This document shows positions 7,385 to 16,035 of a DNA stretch of 64,000 nucleotides, piece after piece. The translations under genes and the position numbers were made by a program. Position 1 is the first letter of the stretch. Each line of letters begins with the position of its first letter. This DNA is from an uncultured Nesterenkonia sp. Its GTDB lineage: Bacteria; Actinomycetota; Actinomycetes; Actinomycetales; Micrococcaceae. The notes under the pieces are model-generated. The model worked only from the letters and a program-made list of their open reading frames with translations. It ran no database searches and was not told the origin of the DNA. The DNA lies in NCBI GenBank assembly GCA_947494195.1, contig CANLUC010000004.1:1-64000 (forward strand), in the 5' to 3' direction.

Positions 7385-9100
7385 ATGCCGACAGTTGCAC
7401 GGAACATCGTTGACACCTTGCACGCCAGTGGAGTGGAGCGGATCTACGGAATCTCCGGGGATTCGCTCAATGGTCTGACCGATGCGCTGCGCGCCGCGGG
7501 GACCATCGAGTGGATACCGACCCGTCATGAAGAGGCCGCCGCCTTCGCGGCCAGCGCTGAGTCCCAGGTCACCGGCGAGCTTGCGGTCTGCGCAGGAAGT
7601 TGTGGACCGGGAAACCTGCACCTGATCAACGGGCTCTTCGACGCCCAGCGCTCGCGGACCCCGGTGCTCGCGATCGCCGCTCACATCCCCAGCGAAGAGA
7701 TCGGGTCGACCTACTTCCAGGAGACCCACCCGCAGGAGCTCTTCCGCGAGTGCAGCGTCTACGTGGAACACGTCGCCCACGCGGACCAGATGCCGCGGTC
7801 GCTGCGGGTCGCCATGCGAGAAGCCATCGAAAAGCGCGGAGTGGCCGTGCTGGTGATCCCCGGGGATGTGGCGCTCGCGGACATCACAGCGGCGGCCGAA
7901 ACGATCCTGCCTACTACCTCCCGCGTCATCCCGGCCGAGACTGATCTGGACCGGGCCGCCGAGGCACTGAACACCTGCGAGCGCGTGACGATTCTTGCAG
8001 GCGCAGGCACAGCCGGGGCGCACGCGGAGATGTTGGCGATCGCTGAGCGTCTGCAGGCCCCGATCGTGCATGCGCTGCGCGGCAAAGAGCATGTCGAGTG
8101 GGACAACCCCTACGACGTCGGGATGACCGGCCTGCTCGGATTCTCCTCCGGCTACCGGGCGATGGATGTCTGCGAGACCCTGCTGGTGCTCGGATCGGAT
8201 CTGCCGTACCAACAGTTTTATCCGGAGCACGCGAAGGTGGTGCAGGTCGATATCCGCGGGTCCCAGATCGGCCGGCGCACTCCGGTAGATGTGGGCTTGG
8301 TCGGCACGGTCAAGGACACGGTGGACGCACTGTTGCCCAAGCTGGATGCGAACCACAGCTCCAAGCACCTGAAGGACTCCACCGAGCACTACAGGAAGAC
8401 GCGGAAGGATCTCGACGCACTGGCCACGCCGTCGCGGCGAACCATCCACCCGCAGTACCTGACCAAACTGATCAATGAAGCCGCCGACGACGACGCCATC
8501 TTCCTTCCCGACGTCGGCTCACCGGTGGTCTGGGCGTGCCGGTATCTGACGATGAACGGCAAGCGCCGGCTGCTGGGATCCTTCAGCCACGGGTCCATGG
8601 CGAACGCGATTTCTCAGGGAATCGGCGCGCAGATGGCCGAACCGGAGAAGCAGGTCATCGCGCTCGCGGGAGACGGTGGGCTGGCGATGCTGATGGGGGA
8701 GCTGCTGACCATCACGCAGAACGAGCTGCCGATCAAGACCGTGGTCTACAACAACTCCTCGCTGAACTTCGTGGAAGTGGAGATGAAGGCCGCCGGAATC
8801 GTCAACTACGGCACCGAGCTGAAGAACCCGAACTTCGCCAAGGTGGCTGAAGCGATGGACATCAAGGGGATTCGGGTAGAAAAATCTGAAGATCTTCCCG
8901 CAGCTGTCGAGGAGTTCCTTGCGCACGACGGGCCCGCGCTGCTGGACGTGGTGACCGAGCGTCAGGAGCTCTCTATGCCCCCGACGATCACCGCTGAGCA
9001 GGCGAAAGGCTTCACCCTCTACGCCGTGCGAACGGTGCTCAGTGGTCGCGGCGATGAGTTGGTCGACCTCGCGAAGACGAACTTCCGCCAGTTGTTCTAG
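7385..9100 (+). CDS. poxB: Thiamine-diphosphate-dependent pyruvate oxidase (quinone-type)
   Basis: A 571-residue enzyme of the acetohydroxyacid synthase/pyruvate oxidase superfamily that most resembles PoxB, which oxidatively decarboxylates pyruvate to acetate and CO2 and passes electrons to the quinone pool. Three domains are seen: an N-terminal PYR domain (ending CAGSCGPGNLHLINGLFDAQ, with the HEEAAAF glutamate near 50), a central FAD-type domain, and a C-terminal PP domain with the thiamine-diphosphate motif GDGGLAMLMGE...NNSSLNF. The length matches PoxB. A GGAAGGA site precedes the ATG, a -10-like TAGACT lies at 7322-7327, and a terminator hairpin follows. Confidence 0.93.
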   Translation: MPTVARNIVDTLHASGVERIYGISGDSLNGLTDALRAAGTIEWIPTRHEEAAAFAASAESQVTGELAVCAGSCGPGNLHLINGLFDAQRSRTPVLAIAAHIPSEEIGSTYFQETHPQELFRECSVYVEHVAHADQMPRSLRVAMREAIEKRGVAVLVIPGDVALADITAAAETILPTTSRVIPAETDLDRAAEALNTCERVTILAGAGTAGAHAEMLAIAERLQAPIVHALRGKEHVEWDNPYDVGMTGLLGFSSGYRAMDVCETLLVLGSDLPYQQFYPEHAKVVQVDIRGSQIGRRTPVDVGLVGTVKDTVDALLPKLDANHSSKHLKDSTEHYRKTRKDLDALATPSRRTIHPQYLTKLINEAADDDAIFLPDVGSPVVWACRYLTMNGKRRLLGSFSHGSMANAISQGIGAQMAEPEKQVIALAGDGGLAMLMGELLTITQNELPIKTVVYNNSSLNFVEVEMKAAGIVNYGTELKNPNFAKVAEAMDIKGIRVEKSEDLPAAVEEFLAHDGPALLDVVTERQELSMPPTITAEQAKGFTLYAVRTVLSGRGDELVDLAKTNFRQLF

Positions 9101-9119
9101 ATCCAGCTCTGTCCACAGT

Positions 9120-9148
9120 CCGCCCCGGCCCCTTTTGTGCCGGGGCGG
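9120..9148 (+). terminator. Rho-independent terminator after poxB
   Basis: Perfect 10-bp stem CCGCCCCGGC / GCCGGGGCGG with a 9-nt loop, followed by a T-containing run (ATCTGTTTAG). It lies 20 nt after the poxB stop. Confidence 0.85.
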
Positions 9149-9213
9149 ATCTGTTTAGTCTGTTGCCCCACAGGTGGTTGGGCAGGCAGTCACAGGCTGG
9201 ACGGAACAGGTTC

Positions 9214-9915
9214 ATGAACACGTCATCGGGTGGGCTCAGTGCGGTGGGCCTCGCGGTTGTCCTTGTGTTGAGTGTGAGTTCTTGTGGAGGTGAAGATGCT
9301 GGGGCAGAACCTGATGGGACGAGTGATGAGCCGAGTGCGGGGGAGACCGCGCCGGAGGGCGGATCTTCGGGTTCAGAAGAGCCGAGTGGTGAAGGGGGCG
9401 CGGCCGAGGATCCTGAATCGTCGCCGACGCCGGTCCCTGCGTCTTCGGATGGACCCGCAGAGAACTGGCCCGAGCCTGAGATTCCAGAGGAGATCTACGA
9501 AGAGACCGAAGAAGGTGCGCTGGCGGCTCTGAGGTACTGGTTCGAGGCCGACCTCCATATGGAGCTGACAGGTGACAGTGAAGCTTTCGAACGCGTATCC
9601 AGCACCGATTGCCAGATTTGCGCGGGCCGGGTCGGTCAGTTTGAACAGCTTTACGCCGAAGACGAGGGATGGCACGTCGCTGAGGGCGCAGGAGTTGAGG
9701 ATGAAGTTGTAAGTGGCATCTCGGATGCGCGACAAGTCTCAGTTCTTTTCACAATCCGAGAAGGGGCTTTCTCGGAGTTTGGCGCAGACGGTGAGAAACG
9801 ATCGGAAGCTGGGGAGGAGAGCCTTCCTGGAGTTGAAGCGGTTTTAGAGTTCAAGGGTGAGCTCTGGCAGGTGGTCGAGCTGTACTTTCCAAACGACGCC
9901 ACAGTGGACGACTGA
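9214..9915 (+). CDS. DUF6318-like secreted lipoprotein
   Basis: A 233-residue predicted lipoprotein. The signal (MNTSSGG, hydrophobic stretch) ends in VSSCGG, giving a lipidated Cys near residue 25. About 75 residues of acidic, Pro/Ser-rich linker follow, then a folded domain (EEGALAALRYWFEADLHMELTGDSEAFERVSSTDCQICAGRVGQFEQLY...) that resembles the actinobacterial DUF6318 family, including its paired CxxC cysteines. Function is unknown. The stop overlaps the next start by 1 nt (TGATG), so the two secreted proteins are probably made together. GC is lower than in the neighbours. Confidence 0.75.
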   Translation: MNTSSGGLSAVGLAVVLVLSVSSCGGEDAGAEPDGTSDEPSAGETAPEGGSSGSEEPSGEGGAAEDPESSPTPVPASSDGPAENWPEPEIPEEIYEETEEGALAALRYWFEADLHMELTGDSEAFERVSSTDCQICAGRVGQFEQLYAEDEGWHVAEGAGVEDEVVSGISDARQVSVLFTIREGAFSEFGADGEKRSEAGEESLPGVEAVLEFKGELWQVVELYFPNDATVDD

Positions 9916-10994
9916 TGCTTCGCCGGAGTGGGGCGCGCTTAATGATGGTCCTCGTCGGGGTCATGGTCGCAGTAGCAATCTCCTTGATTCCGGTGCACGT
10001 AGCCAACGCTTCACCCTCCGGTGCAAGTGAGTGCAACACATCAGCTCGGTGGACCACCCCTGGGGAGGCTCAGATCAACATTCGGTCTTGTACCTCTGGC
10101 GTCTCTCGTGGGGACGACGCGAACGGGGGGAGTGGCTCTTCCCAAGGCCCGGCGGAAGCTCCCGGGATAGTCGCGCCAAGACCAAGTGAACGAGAAGACC
10201 CTGTCTATTGCGCGGAGGAAGAAGGGAACGGCCGAGCTGACTGTCGGGTAGTGCTGCTGGATCAGTGCGAATCCCAAGGTTTAGACGTCGTGAGTCCAGT
10301 TGATACGGGGGAGTTCTCGGGCTACGTCTGCGCCGACGCCGACGTTCCGGAAATCGAGGAGGCGGACGAAGAAGAAGCCATGGACATCATGGCGCTCTTA
10401 CCCGGAGCGGTCGAGGAAGCGTTCGCTACGCTCCCCATTGCCGGCGGTGAAGTGCAGTTCGAACCAGACCTGCTCGGCTTCGGGTACAAAGACCGCCACA
10501 CGCATATGTTCGCCGAGGTGGACACGCAGACGCTCAACGAGACCCTCCTCGGCATTCCAGTTGAGATCCGAGTCCAGCCGCAGACCTTCAACTGGAACTA
10601 CGGCGACGGCACGAACGGGGTCACCTACGACCCCGGGGAAGCCATGCCAGACAGCTGGGCCGGCGAGACCGTGGTCAAGACGAACCAAGAAACGCCCACG
10701 AGTCACGTCTATACCGACACCGGGCGCTTCTCGGTCGCGCTGACCACAACATTCGTGGGCGAATACCGAGTAGGTGGCGGCGGTCCCTGGATCGTCATCC
10801 CCGGATCGGTCGACGTCCAGGCTTCCCCAGGAGAGGCTGACATCTGGCGGGTGGCCGCACGGAACGTCTCCGGCTCCTGCCGCGACGCGAGCCACTGGGG
10901 ATGCAACGGCCCCGTCACCCTCGAACCCGGTGACACCCCGCCGAAGATCTTCGCCGATCAGTACGATGCGAACGGCAACTGGCTGGGCAACTGA
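9915..10994 (+). CDS. Secreted PKD-domain protein
   Basis: A 359-residue exported protein with a cleavable signal peptide (LMMVLVGVMVAVAISLIPVHVANAS, predicted cut after ANA). It has cysteine-containing acidic spacers and a PKD-like beta domain near residues 210-320 (FNWNYGDGTNG ... ETPTSHVYTDTGRFSVALTTTFVGEYRV). There is no sortase signal or C-terminal membrane anchor. Similar PKD proteins occur downstream of DUF6318 lipoproteins in Micrococcales. It may act on the cell surface with its partner, but the molecular role is not known. Confidence 0.75.
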   Translation: MLRRSGARLMMVLVGVMVAVAISLIPVHVANASPSGASECNTSARWTTPGEAQINIRSCTSGVSRGDDANGGSGSSQGPAEAPGIVAPRPSEREDPVYCAEEEGNGRADCRVVLLDQCESQGLDVVSPVDTGEFSGYVCADADVPEIEEADEEEAMDIMALLPGAVEEAFATLPIAGGEVQFEPDLLGFGYKDRHTHMFAEVDTQTLNETLLGIPVEIRVQPQTFNWNYGDGTNGVTYDPGEAMPDSWAGETVVKTNQETPTSHVYTDTGRFSVALTTTFVGEYRVGGGGPWIVIPGSVDVQASPGEADIWRVAARNVSGSCRDASHWGCNGPVTLEPGDTPPKIFADQYDANGNWLGN

Positions 10995-11052
10995 CCGGCG
11001 CGCCGGACCCGGGCCTCCGGTGGGGCCGAACGGGCGCCGTCGTCGTCGGCTA

Positions 11053-12099
11053 TCAGCGTCGGCGGAGGTGGTTGCCGGCGATCATGCAGCGCACCGAACC
11101 TCCCGCGGCCTCCACGGTGGAGACATCCACTGCCACCAGGGTGCAGAACTCGGAGATCCTCTCCCGCTGCTCGCCTGTCAGGGACCGCTCGGCCGTGGTG
11201 GAGAGCACCAGGTAGCGCTGACCGTGCACGGTCAGCTCCAGGCAGTTCCCGGCGAACCGAGTGATCTGCTCCATGCTCAGGTCCACCACGGTCCGTCCGG
11301 AGTCACGCAGGACGCCGAGCACGTGCTCGCGCTGGGAGTGGTCACGGATCATGTCGCTGCTGATCAGCGCCAGCTCGGTGCCCACCGACATCATCACATT
11401 GGTGTGATAGACCGGCACCCCGGCTCCGTCGGTGGCGTCGAAGAGCACCGGCGCGTAGCCGAAGTCGCGGCAGAATTCGCTGAACAGCCCTGGTGAGAGC
11501 CGCCGCGAACGGCAGGCGTAGGCCAGGCGCTCGCGGTGATCCAGCACCATGGAACCGGTGCCCTCCAGATACTCACCGAACCGCTCCGCCGAGGAGTAGT
11601 CCACCACCCGGCGCACCCGGTAGGTCTCCTGAAGGTGCGCGAGGATGTCCGTGCGTCGCTCGCCCCGCCGATTTTCGGCGTACATCGGATACAGCGTCAC
11701 CGTGCCGTCGGGGTGAGTGCTGAACCAGTTGTTCGGGAACACGCTGTCAGGCGTCTCAGCCGATGGGTCATCGAAGAGATCCACACCGATGCCCAGCGCC
11801 TCCAACCTGCGTCCCAGTTCGGTGACCTCGGCGTAGGCCGCCGCAGCGACCCGCCGCGCCGATTCCAGAGCCGTCCGCTGACCGGATCCCTGCACCGCGG
11901 AGGGCAGCAGTACTTCGAGCACACGCTGCTGGAAGCTATTGTCCGCCGCGGTCTCCGGGTTCGGCGTGAACTGGTGCGGCCGCACGAGCACCACCCGGGA
12001 GGGTGACTGTTCGGTCTCCGAATCAGTCGTGGCGACCTTAGCTGCGCCGTCGGCGTCCAGGGTGAAGCGCGCGACCGGGGACTGAACCATTTCAGTCAC
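11053..12099 (-). CDS. ctlX: Citrulline utilization hydrolase CtlX (amidinotransferase fold)
   Basis: A 348-residue member of the arginine deiminase/dimethylarginine hydrolase superfamily. It has the CtlX hallmark PNNWFSTHPDG, a YPMYAENRRGERR segment, and a C-terminal GGSVRCMIAG with the likely nucleophilic Cys. CtlX proteins are linked to conversion of citrulline to ornithine. The gene follows the ornithine cyclodeaminase gene by 6 nt, so the pair could take citrulline through ornithine to proline. The start is GTG at 12099; an ATG three codons later is possible. Confidence 0.85.
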   Translation of the reverse strand: MTEMVQSPVARFTLDADGAAKVATTDSETEQSPSRVVLVRPHQFTPNPETAADNSFQQRVLEVLLPSAVQGSGQRTALESARRVAAAAYAEVTELGRRLEALGIGVDLFDDPSAETPDSVFPNNWFSTHPDGTVTLYPMYAENRRGERRTDILAHLQETYRVRRVVDYSSAERFGEYLEGTGSMVLDHRERLAYACRSRRLSPGLFSEFCRDFGYAPVLFDATDGAGVPVYHTNVMMSVGTELALISSDMIRDHSQREHVLGVLRDSGRTVVDLSMEQITRFAGNCLELTVHGQRYLVLSTTAERSLTGEQRERISEFCTLVAVDVSTVEAAGGSVRCMIAGNHLRRR

Positions 12100-12105
12100 G
12101 GCCGC

Positions 12106-13134
12106 TCACCCCACCGGCTTCATCGAGCTGACCAGCGAGAACAGATCCTTCGGGTCCTCGGGATCGGCCACAAGGTCCAGCGTGGTCTGCAGATCCGTGC
12201 CAGCGGTGGCGTCACGGACGAACCGCAGCGCGGAGAGATCGGCGATGGCGAAGCCCACCGAGTCGAAGATCGTGATCTGCTCCTCGGACTGGCGCCCGGT
12301 CTCGGCTCCGGTGAGGACCTTCCAGAACTCGACCACGGGGAAATCCGCCTCCATCTGCTGGATCTCGCCCTCGATCCGGGTCTGCTCGGGGTACTCCACG
12401 AACACCCGCCCGCGGCGCAGAATCTCGGCGTCCAGCTCGGTCTTCCCCGGGCAGTCCCCACCCACGGCGTTGATGTGCACGCCGGGGGAGACCTGCGCGG
12501 AACTGAGGATGGTGTTCTGCGCCTTGTCGGCGGTGCAGGTGGTGATGATGTCGACCCCGGCCACCGCTTCATCGGTGGACCGTGCCGCGAGCACGCGGAA
12601 GCCCAGCGGCTCGAGGTTCCGGCGCAGCTTTTCCACTGCCGCCGGGTCCACATCGAAGACCTGCAGGTCCTCGATGCCCAGCGCGGAGCGGAAGGCCAGC
12701 GCCTGGAACTCGGCCTGCGAGCCCGCCCCGATCAGCGCCATCCGGCGAGAGTCCTTCCGCGCCAACGCCTTGGCGGTCATCGCCGAGGTGGCTGCGGTGC
12801 GCAGCGCGGTGAGCAGGGTCATCTCGGCGAGGAAGGTGGGATAGCCGTTGTCCACATCGGCGAGCATGCCGAAGGCGGTGACGGTCTGGAACCCGCGCGA
12901 GGGGTTCAGCGGGTGCCCGTTGACGTACTTGAAGGCGTAGGTCTCCAGGTCGGAGGTCGGCATCAGCTCGATCACGCCGAACGGGGTGTGGCTGGCGATG
13001 CGCGGGATCTTGTCGAAGCTCTCCCAACGGCGGAAGTCATCCTCGAGGTAGTGGATCATCTCGGTCATCAGATGCTCCACGCCTTCGCGCTGGATCCATC
13101 GGGCCATGTTTCCGACGTCGACGAACTGCGTCAT
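12106..13134 (-). CDS. ocd: Ornithine cyclodeaminase
   Basis: A 342-residue NAD-dependent enzyme of the ornithine cyclodeaminase/mu-crystallin family, which converts ornithine to proline and ammonia. The substrate region (NPSRGFQTVTAFGMLADVDNGYPTF) and the Rossmann motif GAGSQAEFQ with its NAD-binding segment are intact. The ATG at 13134 is preferred because the MTQFVDVGNM start matches the family. It is the first gene of an ocd-ctlX operon, divergent from an Lrp regulator that probably controls it. Confidence 0.92.
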   Translation of the reverse strand: MTQFVDVGNMARWIQREGVEHLMTEMIHYLEDDFRRWESFDKIPRIASHTPFGVIELMPTSDLETYAFKYVNGHPLNPSRGFQTVTAFGMLADVDNGYPTFLAEMTLLTALRTAATSAMTAKALARKDSRRMALIGAGSQAEFQALAFRSALGIEDLQVFDVDPAAVEKLRRNLEPLGFRVLAARSTDEAVAGVDIITTCTADKAQNTILSSAQVSPGVHINAVGGDCPGKTELDAEILRRGRVFVEYPEQTRIEGEIQQMEADFPVVEFWKVLTGAETGRQSEEQITIFDSVGFAIADLSALRFVRDATAGTDLQTTLDLVADPEDPKDLFSLVSSMKPVG

Positions 13135-13268
13135 GACGAACTCCTCTGCTGATGCTGGGTGGATCGTGCCAGGTTGATGCACTTCAGCCTAGAGATCTCG
13201 ATGTGTACATGTAAGAGAAGTTCTGTTGAATTTCGGGTCAATCAGGTGTCAGTGTGTCGGGTTCGAGT

Positions 13269-13274
13269 TAGCAT
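13269..13274 (+). promoter_or_regulatory. -10 box, leaderless lrp-type gene
   Basis: TAGCAT, 7 nt before the ATG at 13282. It selects this ATG over the earlier ATG at 13273 and upstream frame extensions. Confidence 0.5.
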
Positions 13275-13281
13275 GTTGTGC

Positions 13282-13713
13282 ATGCCTCGCCTCACCGACC
13301 TCGACCGCCGCCTGATCTCCGCGCTGCGCAAGGACGGCCGTGCTCCGGTCGCGGCCCTGGCGGAACAGCTCGGGGTCGCCCGCGCCACGGTGACCAGCCG
13401 GATCGAAAAGCTCAAGGCGGCAGGGGTCATCGTCGGCTTCAGCGTGCGCGTCCACGACCACAACGAGACCGGGGAGGTCCGCGCCATCTCCTTCATCGAG
13501 GTGGTGGGCCGCACCACCGACCATGTCATCGCGGAGCTGCGCGGCTTCCCGGAGATCATGGCCCTGCACACCACCAACGGCGGCTGGGACCTGGTCGCGG
13601 AGATCTCGTGCGAGAACCTGCGCGACTTCGACGAGGTGCTGCGCCGGGTCCGCGGGATCAAGGGCGTGGTCAACAGCGAGACCAGCTTGCTGCTGAGCTC
13701 CGTGGTCCGCTGA
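13282..13713 (+). CDS. Lrp/AsnC-family regulator
   Basis: A 143-residue regulator. The N-terminal winged helix (LTDLDRRLISALRKDGRAPVAALAEQLGVARATVTSRIEKLKAAGVI) is followed by an AsnC/RAM ligand domain. Lrp proteins bind amino acids and form octamers. It is divergent from ocd-ctlX, the same arrangement as many Lrp regulators of amino-acid catabolism, so arginine, ornithine or citrulline is a reasonable guess for the effector. The ATG at 13282 gives a normal family length. Confidence 0.9.
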   Translation: MPRLTDLDRRLISALRKDGRAPVAALAEQLGVARATVTSRIEKLKAAGVIVGFSVRVHDHNETGEVRAISFIEVVGRTTDHVIAELRGFPEIMALHTTNGGWDLVAEISCENLRDFDEVLRRVRGIKGVVNSETSLLLSSVVR

Positions 13714-13773
13714 GCTCTCCGGTCCAGACGCAGGTGCCGGATCACTCAGCGGCACAGGTAACCTGGGGAACCT

Positions 13774-15075
13774 ATGCGCGTCACCATTGATCCCCACACC
13801 GAAGGCGTCCTGAACAACGACGCCGGCTCCACCGTCCGCCGCTCCGTGCTTCCCTCCGGAGTACGCGTGCTCACCGAGGAGATGCCGGGCCAGCGCTCGG
13901 TCACCCTCGGATTCTGGATCGGCGTGGGCTCCCGCGACGAGGCCGCCCACCAGCACGGCTCCACCCACTTCCTGGAGCACCTGCTCTTCAAGGGCACCAA
14001 GACCCGCTCCGCCTTGGAGATCGCCTCCGCCTTCGACAGCGTGGGAGGGGAGTCCAACGCCGCCACAGGCAAGGAACACACCTGCTACTACGCGCGGGTG
14101 CTCGACACCGATCTGCCCATGGCCGTGGACGTGCTCACCGACATCGTCACCTCCGCCCTGCTGGATCCGGCCGAGATGGAGATCGAGCGCGGGGTCATCC
14201 TCGAAGAGCTCGCCATGGCCGAGGATGATCCCGAGGACGTGGTCCACGAGCGCTTCGGCTCCCAGGTCATGGACGGGCACCCGCTGGGCCGACCCATCGG
14301 TGGCACACCCGAGGAGATCAACGCCGCTAGCCGCGACGACGTCTTCGACCACTACCAGCGCTGGTACCGCCCCGACGAGCTGGTCATCACCGCCGCCGGC
14401 GGACTCGACCATGACCACGTGGTCTCGCTGATCGCCGAAGCTCTGGACAAGTCCGCCTGGGACATGACCGTGGCGGGTTCCCCGGTTGAGCGCCGGGTCG
14501 GCCAGGAGACCGAGATCCCGGTCCGCGCCGGCACTGAGACCATCATCAAACCCGTGGAACAGTCCCAGGTGATCCTCGGCGGACGCGGCATGCCCGCCGC
14601 TGACGAGGACCGATTCGCACTCTCGGTGATGCACGCGGTCCTGGGCGGCGGCATGTCCTCCCGGCTCTTCCAGGAGGTCCGCGAACGCCGCGGCCTGGCC
14701 TACTCCACCTACTCCTTCTCCTCCGCGATGACCGACGCCGGCTACTTCGGCCTCTACGCCGGATGCCTGCCGAACAAGGTGGAGAAGGTCACCGAGGTCA
14801 TGGCCGCCGAGCTCGAGCGGATCGCCACCGACCACGTCACCGCCGAAGAGCTGACCCGCGCGAAGGGCCAGCTGCGCGGAGGCACCGTGCTGGGCATGGA
14901 GGAGACCTCCTCACGCATGTCCCGGCTGGGCCGCGCGGAGCTGGTGCGCGGGGAGTTCGTGGACATCTCCGACACGCTGAACCAGATCGACGCCATCACC
15001 GCCGAAGACCTGCGCAAGGTCGCCGCCCGGCTGGCCAGCTCCCCGCGAGCGGTCACCGTGGTCGGCCCCAGCTAG
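13774..15075 (+). CDS. M16-family zinc metallopeptidase
   Basis: A 433-residue peptidase of the pitrilysin/mitochondrial processing peptidase type. The inverted zinc motif HxxEH is seen as HFLEH (about residues 69-73), with the third ligand Glu in ERGVILEELAM further on. Two M16 domains are present; the second has the usual RRGLAYSTYSFSS segment. In actinobacteria this gene often follows pnp, but here it stands downstream of the Lrp gene. A -10-like TAACCT ends 9 nt before the ATG. The physiological substrate is not known. Confidence 0.93.
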   Translation: MRVTIDPHTEGVLNNDAGSTVRRSVLPSGVRVLTEEMPGQRSVTLGFWIGVGSRDEAAHQHGSTHFLEHLLFKGTKTRSALEIASAFDSVGGESNAATGKEHTCYYARVLDTDLPMAVDVLTDIVTSALLDPAEMEIERGVILEELAMAEDDPEDVVHERFGSQVMDGHPLGRPIGGTPEEINAASRDDVFDHYQRWYRPDELVITAAGGLDHDHVVSLIAEALDKSAWDMTVAGSPVERRVGQETEIPVRAGTETIIKPVEQSQVILGGRGMPAADEDRFALSVMHAVLGGGMSSRLFQEVRERRGLAYSTYSFSSAMTDAGYFGLYAGCLPNKVEKVTEVMAAELERIATDHVTAEELTRAKGQLRGGTVLGMEETSSRMSRLGRAELVRGEFVDISDTLNQIDAITAEDLRKVAARLASSPRAVTVVGPS

Positions 15076-15081
15076 GTCACG

Positions 15082-15585
15082 ATGCGCGGCGGGCGCAGGA
15101 GACTGCTGGTTCTCGCCGCCGCGGCCCTCACGCTGGCCTCCTGCGCGGAGCCCGGCGATATAGACGCCGGCGATGGTGACGAGCCGACGAGCTCGCCGGT
15201 TGCCGTGCATCCCGACGACGACGGCGCGGCGCCCAGTCCCAGCGACGGCGCCAGGGTCTCTCCGGATCTGATGCCGGACCCGATCCGAGAGACCGAGGAG
15301 ATGGTGGCTGAACACCTCTCCTCCTGGCAGGACTACACCGTGGTCTCCGAGACCGAGCTGCAGCTGGCGTTCTACACCGGCAATCCTGCCTGCTACGGCG
15401 TCCGCTCGGTGGTTGCGGAGAATGATCGGGAGGTCCGCGTAGCGACGATCTCCGGGACCCTGCTCGACGCCACCGATTCAGCCTGCACCCAGGAGGCTCG
15501 GTCCGTTTCGGTGGTCGTGGAGCTGGATCAGCCGCTGGGAGACCGCGAAGTGCTCCCGCTGACCGAGGTCGAGCTCAACCGGTAG
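15082..15585 (+). CDS. Hypothetical lipoprotein
   Basis: A 167-residue protein starting 6 nt after the M16 gene. The N-terminus MRGGRRRLLVLAAAALTLASCAEP is a clear lipoprotein signal with lipobox LASC. A short acidic linker is followed by a compact domain containing two cysteines (NPACYGV and DSACTQE) that may pair. No family was recognised. The last 11 bp overlap the end of the convergent NTF2-like gene. Confidence 0.75.
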   Translation: MRGGRRRLLVLAAAALTLASCAEPGDIDAGDGDEPTSSPVAVHPDDDGAAPSPSDGARVSPDLMPDPIRETEEMVAEHLSSWQDYTVVSETELQLAFYTGNPACYGVRSVVAENDREVRVATISGTLLDATDSACTQEARSVSVVVELDQPLGDREVLPLTEVELNR

Positions 15586-15940
15586 TCGAGGTGGGAGGCG
15601 AGGTCTCGACCCCGCCGAAATAGACCTGGATCTCGGTGATGAGCCCTTCGGCCACGCTGATGATCTCCACGTTGCTGAACGGCTGCTGTCCCGGCAGCTG
15701 GGCCATGTAGCGCAGCAGCACCGTGCCGGGGGAGATCTCCACGGCGGTGGTGATCTCTTGGCGCAGGAACCGTCGCGCGGTGGGAAAGCAGGTCTCCAGG
15801 AAGCGGGCCTTGTCCAGGTGGTCATCCTGCGGGGAGGTGAAGGTCATGTCATCGTCGAGCAGCATTCGGGCTGCGCGCAGGTCTCCGACCCGGTAGGCGG
15901 CGAACTGCGCCAGTGCGGTCTCCAGCGGGGTTCGAGTCAT
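15575..15940 (-). CDS. NTF2-like/SnoaL-like domain protein
   Basis: A 121-residue single-domain protein of the nuclear-transport-factor-2 fold. The helical start (LETALAQFAAYRVGDLRAARMLLDDDMTFTSPQ) and strand pattern (GTVLLRYMAQL, VEIISVAEGLITEIQVYFGG) fit SnoaL-like proteins, which bind or isomerise small ligands. The ATG at 15940 has GGAG six bases upstream. Specific function cannot be assigned. It stands alone between convergent neighbours. Confidence 0.75.
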   Translation of the reverse strand: MTRTPLETALAQFAAYRVGDLRAARMLLDDDMTFTSPQDDHLDKARFLETCFPTARRFLRQEITTAVEISPGTVLLRYMAQLPGQQPFSNVEIISVAEGLITEIQVYFGGVETSPPTSTTG

Positions 15941-16035
15941 CACGCGCTCCGGTTCAACGGTCTCTCCAGGTCATCCCCGGAATGTACTCCGCGGCCCCAC
16001 TGCATGTCAGGAGCTGATCCCCTTGAGGATCCTGC

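Noticed and set aside
7319-8449. 376-codon minus-strand frame opposite poxB
   Set aside because: Shadow of a well-conserved enzyme.
13249-14835. 528-codon minus-strand frame opposite the Lrp and M16 genes
   Set aside because: Composition (runs of Gly, Val, His, Asp) is typical of the reverse complement of a GC-rich gene; both sense genes have clear motifs.
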